Source: Sphingomonadales bacterium
GTDB lineage: Bacteria; Pseudomonadota; Alphaproteobacteria; Sphingomonadales; Sphingomonadaceae
NCBI GenBank assembly: GCA_016714795.1
Contig: JADKCA010000013.1
Span: 1-20,599 of the forward strand
Direction: 5' to 3'
Length of the DNA stretch: 20,599 nucleotides
How positions within the stretch are numbered: position 1 is the stretch's first letter; the number at the start of each line of letters is the position of its first letter. This document shows positions 1 through 6,927 of this stretch, piece by piece. The notes beneath the pieces were generated by a model. The model was not told the origin of the DNA. It was given only the letters and a program-made list of their open reading frames with translations, and did no database searches. The position numbers and the translations under genes were made by a program.

Positions 1-1
1 T

Positions 2-235
2 ACGGGCCAGGCCCTCGTTCAACAGACCATGAACGGCCCAGCGGAAACTGAGGATCAGCCGCCACAACCGGCCCGTCAGGCTCCTCGCCGACGTAAGGCG
101 AAACCAAAGACTTCCGGACAATCCGCTGTCGCCCCAAAAACCTGCGACGCGGTCGCGCCCTTCAAAATGACGCAGACCAATCCAGTGCCTCGAGCATTTC
201 CACGACACCGCGACCCGCAAGCGCATAGTAAATAG
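2..235 (+). CDS. Possible C-terminal tail of a protein that starts before the window
   Basis: An open frame enters at base 2 and runs to the TAG at 233-235. It encodes a tail rich in Pro, Arg, Lys and Gln (for example QPARQAPRRRKAKPKTS) with no recognisable domain. Such basic, low-complexity tails are common at the ends of plasmid DNA-binding proteins, but nothing here identifies the family. The last 70 bases overlap the end of the minus-strand ORF at 162-485, and another frame stops just after 165, so the real end may be nearer 170 if a base is missing. An internal ATG at 29 has no good ribosome-binding site, so I treat this as an incomplete gene. Confidence is low. Confidence 0.3.
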   Translation, partial: TGQALVQQTMNGPAETEDQPPQPARQAPRRRKAKPKTSGQSAVAPKTCDAVAPFKMTQTNPVPRAFPRHRDPQAHSK

Positions 236-485
236 GACGCTGGAAATCATCGCACCGGTTGCCGAGGATCCGGACAAGCTTTCCGCGCCCGTCAGGCGCA
301 TCCTCGAGCACGAGTGCAACTGCCTCACGCAATTCGCGGACTGAACAATACGCGTCATCGATATCCACCCCGATGCACCGCGCCGCTATCGCACGGCCCA
401 CCGGCATCACATTTGCGTCGCAGGACAGTCGCGCAGAACGATATCGAGATCGAACCCCTACATAATTCCCGAAAATCCACACCAT
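162..485 (-). CDS. Unknown small protein, weak call
   Basis: This minus-strand ORF encodes up to 107 residues. The part from the internal Met at base 407 (start MPVGRAIAARCIGVDIDD) looks most protein-like: a mix of hydrophobic, acidic and basic residues with predicted helices. No family is recognised. Upstream, another minus frame beginning at 513 (MFDPRIDSDGVDF) also looks coding and may be the true N-terminus joined by a frameshift, or a separate tiny gene ending in a TGATG overlap at about 407. The plus-strand ORFs over this stretch are rich in Ser, Arg and Thr and look like antisense shadows. Confidence 0.3.
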   Translation of the reverse strand: MVWIFGNYVGVRSRYRSARLSCDANVMPVGRAIAARCIGVDIDDAYCSVRELREAVALVLEDAPDGRGKLVRILGNRCDDFQRPIYYALAGRGVVEMLEALDWSASF

Positions 486-583
486 CGCTATCGATCCTGG
501 GATCGAACATAGCGTGAACGCGCGCCCCAGGTCAAGAGAGCAAAGAGGGGCGGGAATTGGGTATCACTTGGAGGACTAAGACC

Positions 584-984
584 ATGTCGACCGCCCCGAC
601 ACCACCCATCGAAACCGAGCAAAACACTGCCCGCATCGCCCAACTGAACGATGCAGCACGTCACCAACGACTCAGGAATTCACGAACGGTCTTCACCAGA
701 ATCTCCTCGCGACTCATCGACGACAGCTTGCCAGCTGACCAGCAAGCTCTCCGCCGCGTCCTGATCCAGTCCGCGCTACTCCGCAAAATGGCTACCGCTG
801 AATTCACCGCCGATAACGACCCGCACCGCGAACATGATTTTGGCCAGCCCCGATGACGGGAACAAAATCTTCTGGAAGATCGACGTCTACGAAAATGACG
901 GAGCCTTCAATGGGGCGCAGCAAAGCCGTGGGACGAAACCAGCAGCTACCGACCGTCACCATGATGCTCGCAAGCGACTACTGA
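584..984 (+). pseudogene. DUF3768 family protein, reading frame broken several times
   Basis: The start at 584 is set by GGAGG at 571-575. Pieces of one DUF3768 protein appear in turn across the three frames. The first is the N-terminal IAQLNDAARHQRL and the family signature DNDPHREHDFG, in the 584 frame. Next comes FWKIDVYEND in the frame beginning at about 834, then WGAAKPWDETSSYR back in the first frame from 911. The last is the typical C-terminal TVTMMLASDY followed by TGA at 982-984. The family usually shows NDPxGEHDFG, WKIDYYD and LTIMLASEY in this order, which fits well. DUF3768 proteins are about 110-130 residues, of unknown function, and common on alphaproteobacterial plasmids. Three or more single-base shifts are needed, so this is either a dead gene or a poorly sequenced one. 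Confidence 0.75.
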
Positions 985-1021
985 TGCAACGCGCCGCGCG
1001 ATCACGCCGAAGGCCGTGCCG

Positions 1022-1357
1022 ATGAGCCGCTATTGCCCGCCCGCTTCTCATCTGGGATGTCTCTACGAAATCTCCATAGGTTGGGACCAACCGCTCGGGA
1101 CCTATTTCGTTGCTGCCTTCGGCCCACCTGACGAAAATGGCGACCCAGCACTGCTGCGCTGGATTGGCTCCACCTACGCGGAAGTCACGGACCCGTCAGA
1201 CGCGATCGCCTACGCACGCCCCCTGGCTGAACTACCGCACGACATCCACAAGCGCCTTCGCCTCGACCAACAAAAGGGCCCCGGTCCGAAAACCAAACCA
1301 GAAGGCGTGATATCGCTCTTCCTGCGTAAACCACCGCTCATCGCCGCGCTGTCATGA
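1022..1357 (+). CDS. Unknown 111-residue protein
   Basis: The start chosen is ATG 1022; a GTG at 1016 in the same frame is possible. The protein contains CLYEISIGWDQPLGTYFV near its start, then an acidic glycine-rich turn and an alternating beta-like pattern, and a Pro/Lys-rich stretch before the end. I recognise no family. Its TGA overlaps the next start as ATGA (1354-1357), so the two genes are probably translationally coupled. Just upstream, the DUF3768 stop overlaps an ATG at 984, which suggests all of these belong to one operon from 584 onward. If a base is missing near 1010, the true start could be that ATG at 984. Confidence 0.7.
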   Translation: MSRYCPPASHLGCLYEISIGWDQPLGTYFVAAFGPPDENGDPALLRWIGSTYAEVTDPSDAIAYARPLAELPHDIHKRLRLDQQKGPGPKTKPEGVISLFLRKPPLIAALS

Positions 1358-2115
1358 TCTTCGAACGCACACCCAAAGTGCGCCCGTTCGCCGAAACGCC
1401 GCGCAAACTGACCAACATTGCGCGCAAGCAACAACGCGAACGCGACGCCTTGCCATTACTCGGACCCCTGATCGCCGAGGGACAACCGACCCCCACACAG
1501 GAAATCCAGTCCTACGCACGCCGCTGGCATCAAGCCCAAATGAACCGCCGCGCTGAGCTCGCCCAGGTCTGGAAACGCGCCCGAACACGCCTTTACAGCC
1601 TTCCCCCTGCAGCACGCCAAACAGCACGCCGCTCCTGGAACGCCAGTCCCTATCCCAAATCAGCCTATTCCTTCGCCGACTTCATCCATTCCACCGTCAC
1701 CGGCAAAACCAACCCCGAAGACCAGCCATGGGTCAACAAAGCGCCCGTGATCTACCGCGACTTTCGCGGCGGCAGTTTCAGCGAGCTATTCTCGCCAATC
1801 CCAAGACCGCCACGCTACGACCCGCAATCACCATTTGACGAACTCCCTACGACATTCTGCGGCAACCTCGGCCATGGGATCCTTTTTCTCGAAATCGCAC
1901 CCGCGTCCACAGGGCTCGAGATTACGGTCAAACCGATGTTCGAGACCGTCGAGCTTACCCGGCTCAAGCGCATCCTCGCTCCGCTATGCCCGTCGGCCGC
2001 AATCACTGCCTACCCATTTCAAGACGCAGCCAAAGAAGCCGAATTCCGCGCCCACCGCAGGCATCTCAAAACGATGAGCGACCTCGCCAAAACCACCAAA
2101 GGACAAGAACCATGA
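1354..2115 (+). CDS. Unknown 253-residue protein
   Basis: This long intact frame starts at an ATGA overlap with the previous gene and ends in an ATGA overlap with the next at 2112-2115. The N-terminal half is strongly basic and helical, rich in Arg, Gln and Ala (RRAELAQVWKRARTRLYSL at about residues 65-83). The middle carries YSFADFIHSTVTG. The C-terminal half has beta-rich hydrophobic segments such as GHGILFLEIAPASTGLEI, then a helical end. There are no membrane segments or signal peptide, and no domain that I recognise. The basic helical region could bind nucleic acid, but that is only a guess from composition. It is one of the few genes of this size here without a frame break. Confidence 0.85.
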   Translation: MIFERTPKVRPFAETPRKLTNIARKQQRERDALPLLGPLIAEGQPTPTQEIQSYARRWHQAQMNRRAELAQVWKRARTRLYSLPPAARQTARRSWNASPYPKSAYSFADFIHSTVTGKTNPEDQPWVNKAPVIYRDFRGGSFSELFSPIPRPPRYDPQSPFDELPTTFCGNLGHGILFLEIAPASTGLEITVKPMFETVELTRLKRILAPLCPSAAITAYPFQDAAKEAEFRAHRRHLKTMSDLAKTTKGQEP

Positions 2116-2443
2116 AAATCGGACATTTCGCGCTCGCGAGCAACGGAGAACTGAAAGGCACGATCGACCATCACGGCGCCCGGAAGGAGCTCACCTTGAA
2201 GCCGCTCGCCGCGGCAGCGGGGCCTAGCCACGAGATCCTCGTCTCGGGCCGCAGGACCAATCCTGCCAGCCATGTCTGGGCAGCCAACGCCGGCCAGTTC
2301 AGAGCCCGCCTGGCGCTCAACAACGGCGCGAATACCTCTACCTCTCGCTACAACCAACCGGCGATGGAGGCTATGCAATCCATTGGCAGCGCCCCAGCTC
2401 CGCCGAAAACCGCGCCGCACGGACTCCAGAGCGCGCCCGATGA
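2112..2443 (+). CDS. DUF736-like protein with one frameshift
   Basis: It starts in an ATGA overlap with the previous gene. The first frame reads MKIGHFALASNGELKGTI, the usual DUF736 opening (short beta strand, then G-x-x-x-G-T-I), through to ARLALNNG near 2325. After a one-base shift at about 2325-2330, the frame starting at 2330 continues EYLYLSLQPTGDGGYAIHWQ, the classical DUF736 ending (DDP...YLSL, then YxLIWxR). It stops at TGA 2441-2443, overlapping the next ATG. DUF736 proteins are small proteins of unknown function, often on plasmids and ICEs of proteobacteria. This one is diverged from the two cassette copies at 2791 and 18380. The expected intact length is about 110 residues. Confidence 0.72.
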
Positions 2444-2649
2444 CCCGTCGCCGCAAACAGATAATCATGACGCTTACCGTCTCGGTTCCGACATGGCTGA
2501 CAGCCGCCGAAGCCCGCCGCGAGGTACGCAGCCGTATCGATCATCAAGCCGCCTTTATATCGGGCAAATATGACGGCGAAACGTGGCGCGACCTCTATCC
2601 GCCCAACGACGTGAAAGTCCGCTCGATCAGGCCGGCAAGCCGCAGCTGA
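2440..2649 (+). CDS. Small unknown protein, 69 residues
   Basis: It starts in an ATGA overlap with the frameshifted DUF736-like gene. A second in-frame Met at 2467 is possible. The sequence has VPTWLTAAEARREVRSRI, an amphipathic helical stretch, then KYDGETWRDLYPP. No family is recognised. Its stop lies 10 bases before the start of the first 0.8 kb cassette repeat, so it is the last gene of the 584-2649 operon. Confidence 0.6.
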   Translation: MTRRRKQIIMTLTVSVPTWLTAAEARREVRSRIDHQAAFISGKYDGETWRDLYPPNDVKVRSIRPASRS

Positions 2650-2674
2650 TCCCAGTCCTGACGCACTCTTCGAA

Positions 2675-2717
2675 CCTCTGCGGGGCAAGCCCGCAGGTCG
2701 GCCTGACGGCCGAGAGG
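2675..2717 (+). promoter_or_regulatory. Structured leader: three-way junction hairpin
   Basis: Base pairing is exact and contiguous. The outer stem P1 is CCTCT 2675-2679 with AGAGG 2713-2717. P2 is GCGGG 2680-2684 with CCCGC 2690-2694. P3 is CGGCC 2699-2703 with GGCCG 2708-2712. A run of nine G follows at 2721-2729, then the ribosome-binding site GAGGAG and the DUF736 start at 2791. The same structure is unchanged in copy 2. It reads as a folded 5' leader, perhaps a protein- or ligand-binding element. It is not a terminator, because no T run follows. Confidence 0.65.
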
Positions 2718-2790
2718 GAAGGGGGGGGGAAGAAGATGATCGGACAAGGGGTTCGGTCAGATTCCAACTGTTCCCACGAGGAGAAAGTCA

Positions 2791-3314
2791 ATGAACATCG
2801 GTACTGTGAAACGCAACATGTCGGGCCAGCTGATCGGCTCGATCGCCACCATCGGCCTTGCTCTGACGATCGGCCTGCGCCCCGTCACCAGCAACAACCC
2901 CAAGGCCCCCAAGTTCGACATCGTCGCACTCAATGCCCAACGCCAGTGGGTCGTCGTCGGCGCGCTGTTCGAGCTCGCGATGAACGCCACCGGCGAAGTC
3001 TTCCACCAGGGCAAGATCGACGATCCGAGCATGGATCAGCCGCCTTCACATCGCCATGTTCGCCAAGGGTGACGGCGAATACGCCATCGCCTGGCAGCGC
3101 CCGGCGCCGCAACACCGAGATCGGCACCAGCGACTATCGCGACAGCGACCTGTCCGGTGCCGACGCCGGCGACGACGACGCTGGTGGCGACGGCCTCGGC
3201 GAAAGCACCGCGGCTCGCCAAGCGCAACGGCTGCCAGACCGCCAAGACCGACCAGGCCACCACCGGCTCGGTCAACGACAGCGATCCCGCGCTCCCCCGC
3301 TGGTCGACGCCTGA
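2791..3314 (+). pseudogene. DUF736-family protein, cassette copy 1, frame broken
   Basis: The start follows GAGGAG at about 2778-2783. The first 75 or so residues are intact (MNIGTVKRNMSGQLIGSI, then LTIGLRPVTSNN, VVVGALFELAMNATGEVF and DDPSMDQP). An extra base at about 3043 then throws the frame off. Comparison with copy 2 shows further indels at about 3100, 3213 and 3294. With these undone, the protein continues YIAMFAKGDGEYAIAWQR and an acidic, low-complexity tail, ending at TGA 3312-3314. The order of strands, the DDPS motif and the final Y-x-I-x-W-x-R match DUF736; the roughly 70-residue tail is an extension beyond the usual length. Function is unknown. Copies 1 and 2 each repair the other's errors. 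Confidence 0.8.
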
Positions 3315-3396
3315 CGGCCAGCACCACGCGCGATGGGGCCCGCGGTCCCCATCACCACGCACACTGGCAGCGACACCTCCCGCGCGCCAGACCCCC

Positions 3397-3439
3397 GAGA
3401 GGCGGGCCGCCTTCGCCCTAAGGCAGCCCGCCTCTCTTT
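3397..3439 (+). terminator. Intrinsic terminator of cassette copy 1
   Basis: A perfect 11-bp stem, GAGAGGCGGGC (3397-3407) with GCCCGCCTCTC (3426-3436), is followed by TTT. The loop includes a second small GC stem. It lies about 80 bases after the DUF736 stop and is repeated in copy 2 with four T residues. Confidence 0.85.
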
Positions 3440-3526
3440 GCAGACTGAACCAACAGGCCCAAATCGTGACGCCACGTTGACACGCACAACGCCATGCCTA
3501 ATCATCACCCCCAGGGGAGACACGAA

Positions 3527-3872
3527 ATGCCACGCCAATTCATAGGATTAGGGACCGACCAACTTTGCAATCGCAACCGCTCCCTTTCTGATTGCCACAG
3601 CAATCGCAACAGCAATTCGGGATCCGCGCGCCGGCGACCTCGTCGACATCATGATCATAACCATGACGACGCTCGGGCCGTCGGCATCATGATATGCACG
3701 AAACGCTCGCCGAAAGCCGGACTTGCGCTTCGCCGCCATCCCGCTCATCGCTACGATATGCGGACTGCTCATCGGCCCATCCATACTCTGGAAACTACAG
3801 CTTCCGCTCACGTTCATGCCAGCGGCCGCCGGACTCCTCATCGCCCGAACAAAGACGCCCACTCCACATTGA
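3527..3872 (+). CDS. Small membrane protein, frame broken
   Basis: The start at 3527 follows AGGGGAGA at 3513-3520. After a one-base shift near 3555, the frame at 3570 reads IATAPFLIATAIATAI, a clear membrane helix, then a short loop with DIMIITMTTLG. An in-frame TGA at 3690-3692 interrupts, after which the same frame continues FAAIPLIATICGLLIG and LPLTFMPAAAGLLIA, two more hydrophobic segments, to TGA 3870-3872. I read this as one membrane protein of about 114 residues with three or four helices. Two lesions are needed, so confidence in the exact product is moderate. No family is recognised. Confidence 0.5.
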
Positions 3873-3920
3873 GGGGAGGGGGATTTTCGATGCTGACACC
3901 AGCACCGAAAGGAACCTTCC

Positions 3921-4364
3921 ATGGGCGACCGCGCGCAATGCTCGATCGAAATCGGCGGCAATCTCCCCGCCGCACTGCTTGAAGAATTCGCAGGCCATGT
4001 CGCCAATTATGACCTGCGGACCGATTGGTCGGGGAACCCCTACGACCCGCAAACCAATCCAGCAGGCGAAATGCTCAACCTCTTCGGCGAAGAGCTGAAC
4101 GGCGGGCTTGTCGAGACCCTCGAGCAATTCTGCAAAGCAAACGCCCTCCAGTTCCGCCGCTGGTCAGGCGGCTGCCCGGGGGCATTCCATCCGGAGCTCG
4201 TCGTCTATTATGGACCCGGCGACGAACATGAAATCACCGCCACCGAAGACGAACATCCCGTTCTCACGCTGCAGGAAATCAGCCGCTTCGAAACCATCCA
4301 GGACATCAAGGATTTTGTCGCCCGCTTCACCCGCGACATCCCTACCTTCACCATCGTACCATGA
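3921..4364 (+). CDS. Unknown acidic protein, 147 residues
   Basis: The start at 3921 has AAAGGA eight bases upstream, and its stop overlaps the next start as ATGA (4361-4364). The protein is strongly acidic: GPGDEHEITATEDEHP lies at about residues 93-108, with many Glu and Asp elsewhere. It has a helical N-terminus (LPAALLEEFAGHVANY), a central aromatic/Gly segment and a C-terminal helix (IQDIKDFVARFTRDI). There is no membrane segment or signal peptide, and I recognise no family. Coupling to the Mom-like gene suggests a joint role, for instance as partner or regulator, but that is inference. The frame is intact. Confidence 0.85.
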   Translation: MGDRAQCSIEIGGNLPAALLEEFAGHVANYDLRTDWSGNPYDPQTNPAGEMLNLFGEELNGGLVETLEQFCKANALQFRRWSGGCPGAFHPELVVYYGPGDEHEITATEDEHPVLTLQEISRFETIQDIKDFVARFTRDIPTFTIVP

Positions 4365-5173
4365 TAACCCAGCGCACCATGCGCTGGTTCGAACGCCGCT
4401 GCCGCTATGTCGGTGACACCGCACTGATCGACACCCGTCGCTACAGCGTCGATTGCATCGAAACCGAACGCGCAGCCCGCTTCATCGCGCGCCACCATTA
4501 CCTTCCCGCCATGCCAGCGTCTCAGCTCTGCGTAGCCTTGTTCGGACCCCGAAACGGCGCGACCCAAGCCCCGATCGCCGGCATCGCCATCTTTGCGGTC
4601 CCATCCAACCCATCGGTCATCCCCGCTCATGCAGGTCTCCCTCCCGAAAGCGGTACGACGCTGGCTCGTTTCATTCTCCTCGATGATGTTCCCGCCAACG
4701 GCGAAACACATTTCCTGTCCAAAGCGCATTCGGCGCTCCGACGAGAAAAACCGCACATCGAAGCCGTCGTTTCCTATGCCGATCCTGCAGCTGGCCACAT
4801 CGGTCACATCTATGCCGCAGCCTCCGCCGCACACCGTGGTCGTACCCGTCCCCGCACGAGCTGGTCAATCGCCGGTCTGACATTTCCGGGACGAACCCTC
4901 AGCAAGATCGCAAACAAGGAAACCGGAGCGGACGCTGCGATCGCACGGCTCGTTGCGCTGGGCGCGAGAACGCCATCTAACAGAGAAACAGGAGCCGAAT
5001 GGCTACAATCCCTCAAACGCACAGCTGCGCTCAGTCCAACCACACACCCCGGCTATTTCGTCTATAATTTTCCCCTGACGGCGCGGGCGCGAAGCCGCTC
5101 ACGCGCCCTGCCAACGCAGCCCTATCCCACCATCGCCGACCTCGGCGCGAACAGCGGAGGACCAAAAACATGA
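4361..5173 (+). CDS. Mom-like GNAT-fold DNA-modification protein
   Basis: The protein has 270 residues and an intact frame. It carries the features I associate with the phage Mu Mom family: ARHHYLPAMP (His45-His46-Tyr47), a strand with GIAIFAVP (74-81), RFILLDDVPANGETHF (103-118), AVVSYADPAAGHIGHIY (135-151) and a positively charged stretch GRTRPRTSW. Mu Mom converts adenine in DNA to a methylcarbamoyl adenine using an acetyl-CoA-type fold, and its conserved His-Tyr, Ser/Asp and Tyr residues have equivalents here. This protein is somewhat longer than Mu Mom, with an extra Arg-rich C-terminal tail. The gene lies between an acidic unknown and three small unknowns, all overlapping, and 1.2 kb before a SLOG-NADAR pair. 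The family call is firm; modification of the host replicon's own DNA is inference. Confidence 0.85.
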   Translation: MITQRTMRWFERRCRYVGDTALIDTRRYSVDCIETERAARFIARHHYLPAMPASQLCVALFGPRNGATQAPIAGIAIFAVPSNPSVIPAHAGLPPESGTTLARFILLDDVPANGETHFLSKAHSALRREKPHIEAVVSYADPAAGHIGHIYAAASAAHRGRTRPRTSWSIAGLTFPGRTLSKIANKETGADAAIARLVALGARTPSNRETGAEWLQSLKRTAALSPTTHPGYFVYNFPLTARARSRSRALPTQPYPTIADLGANSGGPKT

Positions 5174-5454
5174 AATACGTTGTCGCCTTCTACGAAAGTG
5201 GCCTTGCGTTTGGCGGCCCAGAGGAGGGCGGGTGGCACTATCACACCGGGACGCTTGTCAGGCTCTACCGTGTCTATGCCAACGCCAACGCCGCCTGGCG
5301 CGTCGCCAACCGCGCAAACCGTCTCCTCGACCGCCTGCAAGCAAAGAAGACCCCGGTCCACTCCGCCATCTACACCGGCGGCCGCCATCAAGCCTATGTC
5401 TTCGAACGCATCCCGCCCGAGTTTTTTCCCGAAACGCCGCCCACCTACAGCTGA
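5170..5454 (+). CDS. Unknown 94-residue plasmid-type protein
   Basis: It starts in an ATGA overlap with the Mom-like gene. The sequence opens KYVVAFYESGLAFGGPEEGG, then WHYHTGTLVRLYRV, and has a helix with repeated Ala-Asn-Arg (ANRANRLLDRLQ) and an ending RHQAYVFERIPPEFFPETPP. Proteins of this shape (GGPEEGGW near the start, then an FPETxPxY ending) occur widely in sphingomonad and other alphaproteobacterial plasmids, but have no function that I know. There are no membrane segments. The next gene starts 10 bases after the stop. Confidence 0.82.
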   Translation: MKYVVAFYESGLAFGGPEEGGWHYHTGTLVRLYRVYANANAAWRVANRANRLLDRLQAKKTPVHSAIYTGGRHQAYVFERIPPEFFPETPPTYS

Positions 5455-5464
5455 AGGACCCGCC

Positions 5465-5797
5465 ATGCTCGACCCCGAAACCCAAGCCTATCTCGCCGAA
5501 AGCAAAGCCAAGGCTCTCAAGAGCTTTCCGCTCTCGCGCGTCACCGAAGACTTCCATGATCAAATGCTCGAGGTCCTACCGCCCGCATACCGCAAAGGCG
5601 CACCCGGCTTCTTCATCATCGAAGCGGCGACCGACGACGTCCACGCACAATTCGTCGCCTATCGCGGCAAATTCTACGGCGGCTATGTCGAACTCTCCAA
5701 ACCGGAAACCTACCTCACCCGCGACGCCATCGAAGCCTTCGAGACCGCCAATCCTGAAGCACCGATCCTGACCTGGTATCCCGAGGATCGAGCATGA
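5465..5797 (+). CDS. Unknown 110-residue protein, weakly DUF1419-like
   Basis: The start chosen is ATG 5465, preceded by GAAGGA 9-14 bases upstream; the frame is open further upstream, but that part is antisense-like. Residues 28-75 read VTEDFHDQMLEVLPPAYRKG, then FFIIEAATDDVHAQFVAY and GGYVEL. This resembles the DUF1419 pattern (a helix ending MLEILPP, a short loop, then strands with a T-D/S-V motif), but the match is weak and from memory. It ends in an ATGA overlap with the next gene. It is intact and soluble. Confidence 0.8.
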   Translation: MLDPETQAYLAESKAKALKSFPLSRVTEDFHDQMLEVLPPAYRKGAPGFFIIEAATDDVHAQFVAYRGKFYGGYVELSKPETYLTRDAIEAFETANPEAPILTWYPEDRA

Positions 5798-6278
5798 AAC
5801 GGCACATAATCGCCGACCTCGGCCCCGGACCCGCAAACGAGCCTTGCGCCCAGCTCGGCCGCACAGCCAACTTCGCAACCCTCAACATCCTCGAACTTCA
5901 AGCCTACCAAGCCGCAATCACAGCAGTTAACCCGCCGCTGCCCACCGGAATGGGCTACGCGCACCATGCCAACCATCATGATTTTGGCACCTTCTGCACG
6001 CTCGTCCTCGAAACGGACCCGAACACGTACCCAATCGACCTCGCGCACATCGTTGCCGAACGCCTGCATCTCCCACTGACATGGATCTCGGCAGGCTTTC
6101 GCGCGCCCGTCGACTATTCCAATCCGCAAGCCCCGCTCGCAACGACGCTACAAGCCTGCATCCTCTCCGCGCTCGCAATCACCCGCCCGCGCGATGATGG
6201 AAGCTTTTATCCGCCCGAAAACGAACACATCCACCCCGTCTGCGCGGCGCATACCCGGAATTCATCGCCGCCTCCTGA
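5794..6278 (+). CDS. Unknown protein of about 160 residues, frameshift near the end
   Basis: It starts in an ATGA overlap. The N-terminus reads IADLGPGPANEPCAQLGRT, followed by LNILELQAYQAAITAV. A central part contains NHHDFGTFCTLVLET, and the C-terminal region contains ISAGFRAPVDYS. This is a conserved small plasmid protein pattern without known function. Past about 6250 the first frame turns into low-complexity residues, whereas another frame reads AYPEFIAAS and stops at 6276-6278, a more natural end, so one base is probably missing at about 6245-6255. A G-rich leader and the SLOG gene follow. Confidence 0.68.
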
Positions 6279-6334
6279 AACATCGCTCAACGCTGCCCAA
6301 AGGGGAGAGGGGAGCGAAGCAACGACACGGGAGA

Positions 6335-6851
6335 ATGACGATGAGAACCTATGCAGGCATCGGCGCACGCGCCACCCCGCAACCAATCCTACAACTTATG
6401 ACACGCTGCAGCTTCGCGCTTGCGAAACGGGGATATCTGCTCCGATCGGGCCATGCTGACGGTGCTGACAGCGCCTTCGAAGCCGGTGCCGGCACCAATG
6501 CAGAGATCTATCTCCCGGCCCCGCGCTGGCGCGGCTCACCAAGTCCGCTTCACCCCGAAGCCATCGGCCCAAAACATCTGGCACCGCGCCCGCATGATCG
6601 CTGCCAAACACCATCCTGCCTTTGCGACGCTTTCCGAATTCGTCCAGAACCTCCACACCCGCAACGTCTTTCAAGTCCTTGGCCGCGACTTAACCGCTCC
6701 TTCCGAATTCGTACTCTGCTGGACACCAACCGGCGAAGCCGAAGGCGGCACAGGCCAGGCCATCCGCATCGCGCTCGCCCACAACGTCCCCGTCTACAAT
6801 CTCCAGCGCCCGCGCGAACGCAGCCACGTCGAGAAGCATCTGGGCGTCTGA
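6335..6851 (+). CDS. SLOG-family (DprA/LOG-like) nucleotide-binding protein, one frameshift
   Basis: Two in-frame Met codons (6335, 6341) follow GGGAG at 6328-6332. The N-terminal frame reads MRTYAGIGARATPQPIL, a helix, then RGYLLRSGHADGADSAFEAG and AEIYLPAPRWRG. This is the Rossmann-like SLOG signature (GIGSR, then RSGGAxGADxAF). After a shift near 6535, the frame at 6542 onward carries LHTRNVFQVLGRDL, FVLCWTPTGEAEGGTGQA and NVPVYNL, exactly the second half of this family (W-T-x-x-G-x-x-x-G-G-T-G-x-A, then PVYNL). The expected length is about 170 residues. SLOG domains bind nucleotides or nucleotide-derived signals and are common in phages and conflict systems. Here the gene sits directly before NADAR, a known partner type. 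Confidence 0.83.
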
Positions 6852-6927
6852 CCCATGCTCGCCGCGCGAAAACCGACCCCCTCTTGCGAGGGCCGTTTCC
6901 GCGCGCCCGCTATCGAAAGGACAACCG

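Larger units (their letters stand above)
2659..3451. repeat. Direct repeat, copy 1: leader, DUF736 gene, terminator
   Basis: About 793 bases match 18249-19048 in the same orientation. Both copies begin at TGACGCACTCTTCGAACC and end at CAGACTGAACC. The match covers a structured leader, a complete DUF736-family gene and an intrinsic terminator, so the repeat is a self-contained expression cassette. Differences are mostly one- or two-base indels in G or C runs, with a few substitutions. There are no terminal inverted repeats or transposase, so this is not an insertion sequence that I can recognise. Confidence 0.93.

Noticed and set aside
2659..3451. Insertion sequence or transposon end
   Set aside because: There is no transposase, terminal inverted repeat or target duplication; the unit is a leader-gene-terminator cassette.
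3494..3982. Plus-strand ORF of 162 codons, His/Arg-rich
   Set aside because: The same DNA encodes clear membrane helices in another frame, and this frame gives only basic low complexity.
4208..4834. Minus-strand ORF of 208 codons
   Set aside because: It overlaps the 3921 and Mom-like genes in antisense, and no family motif is present.
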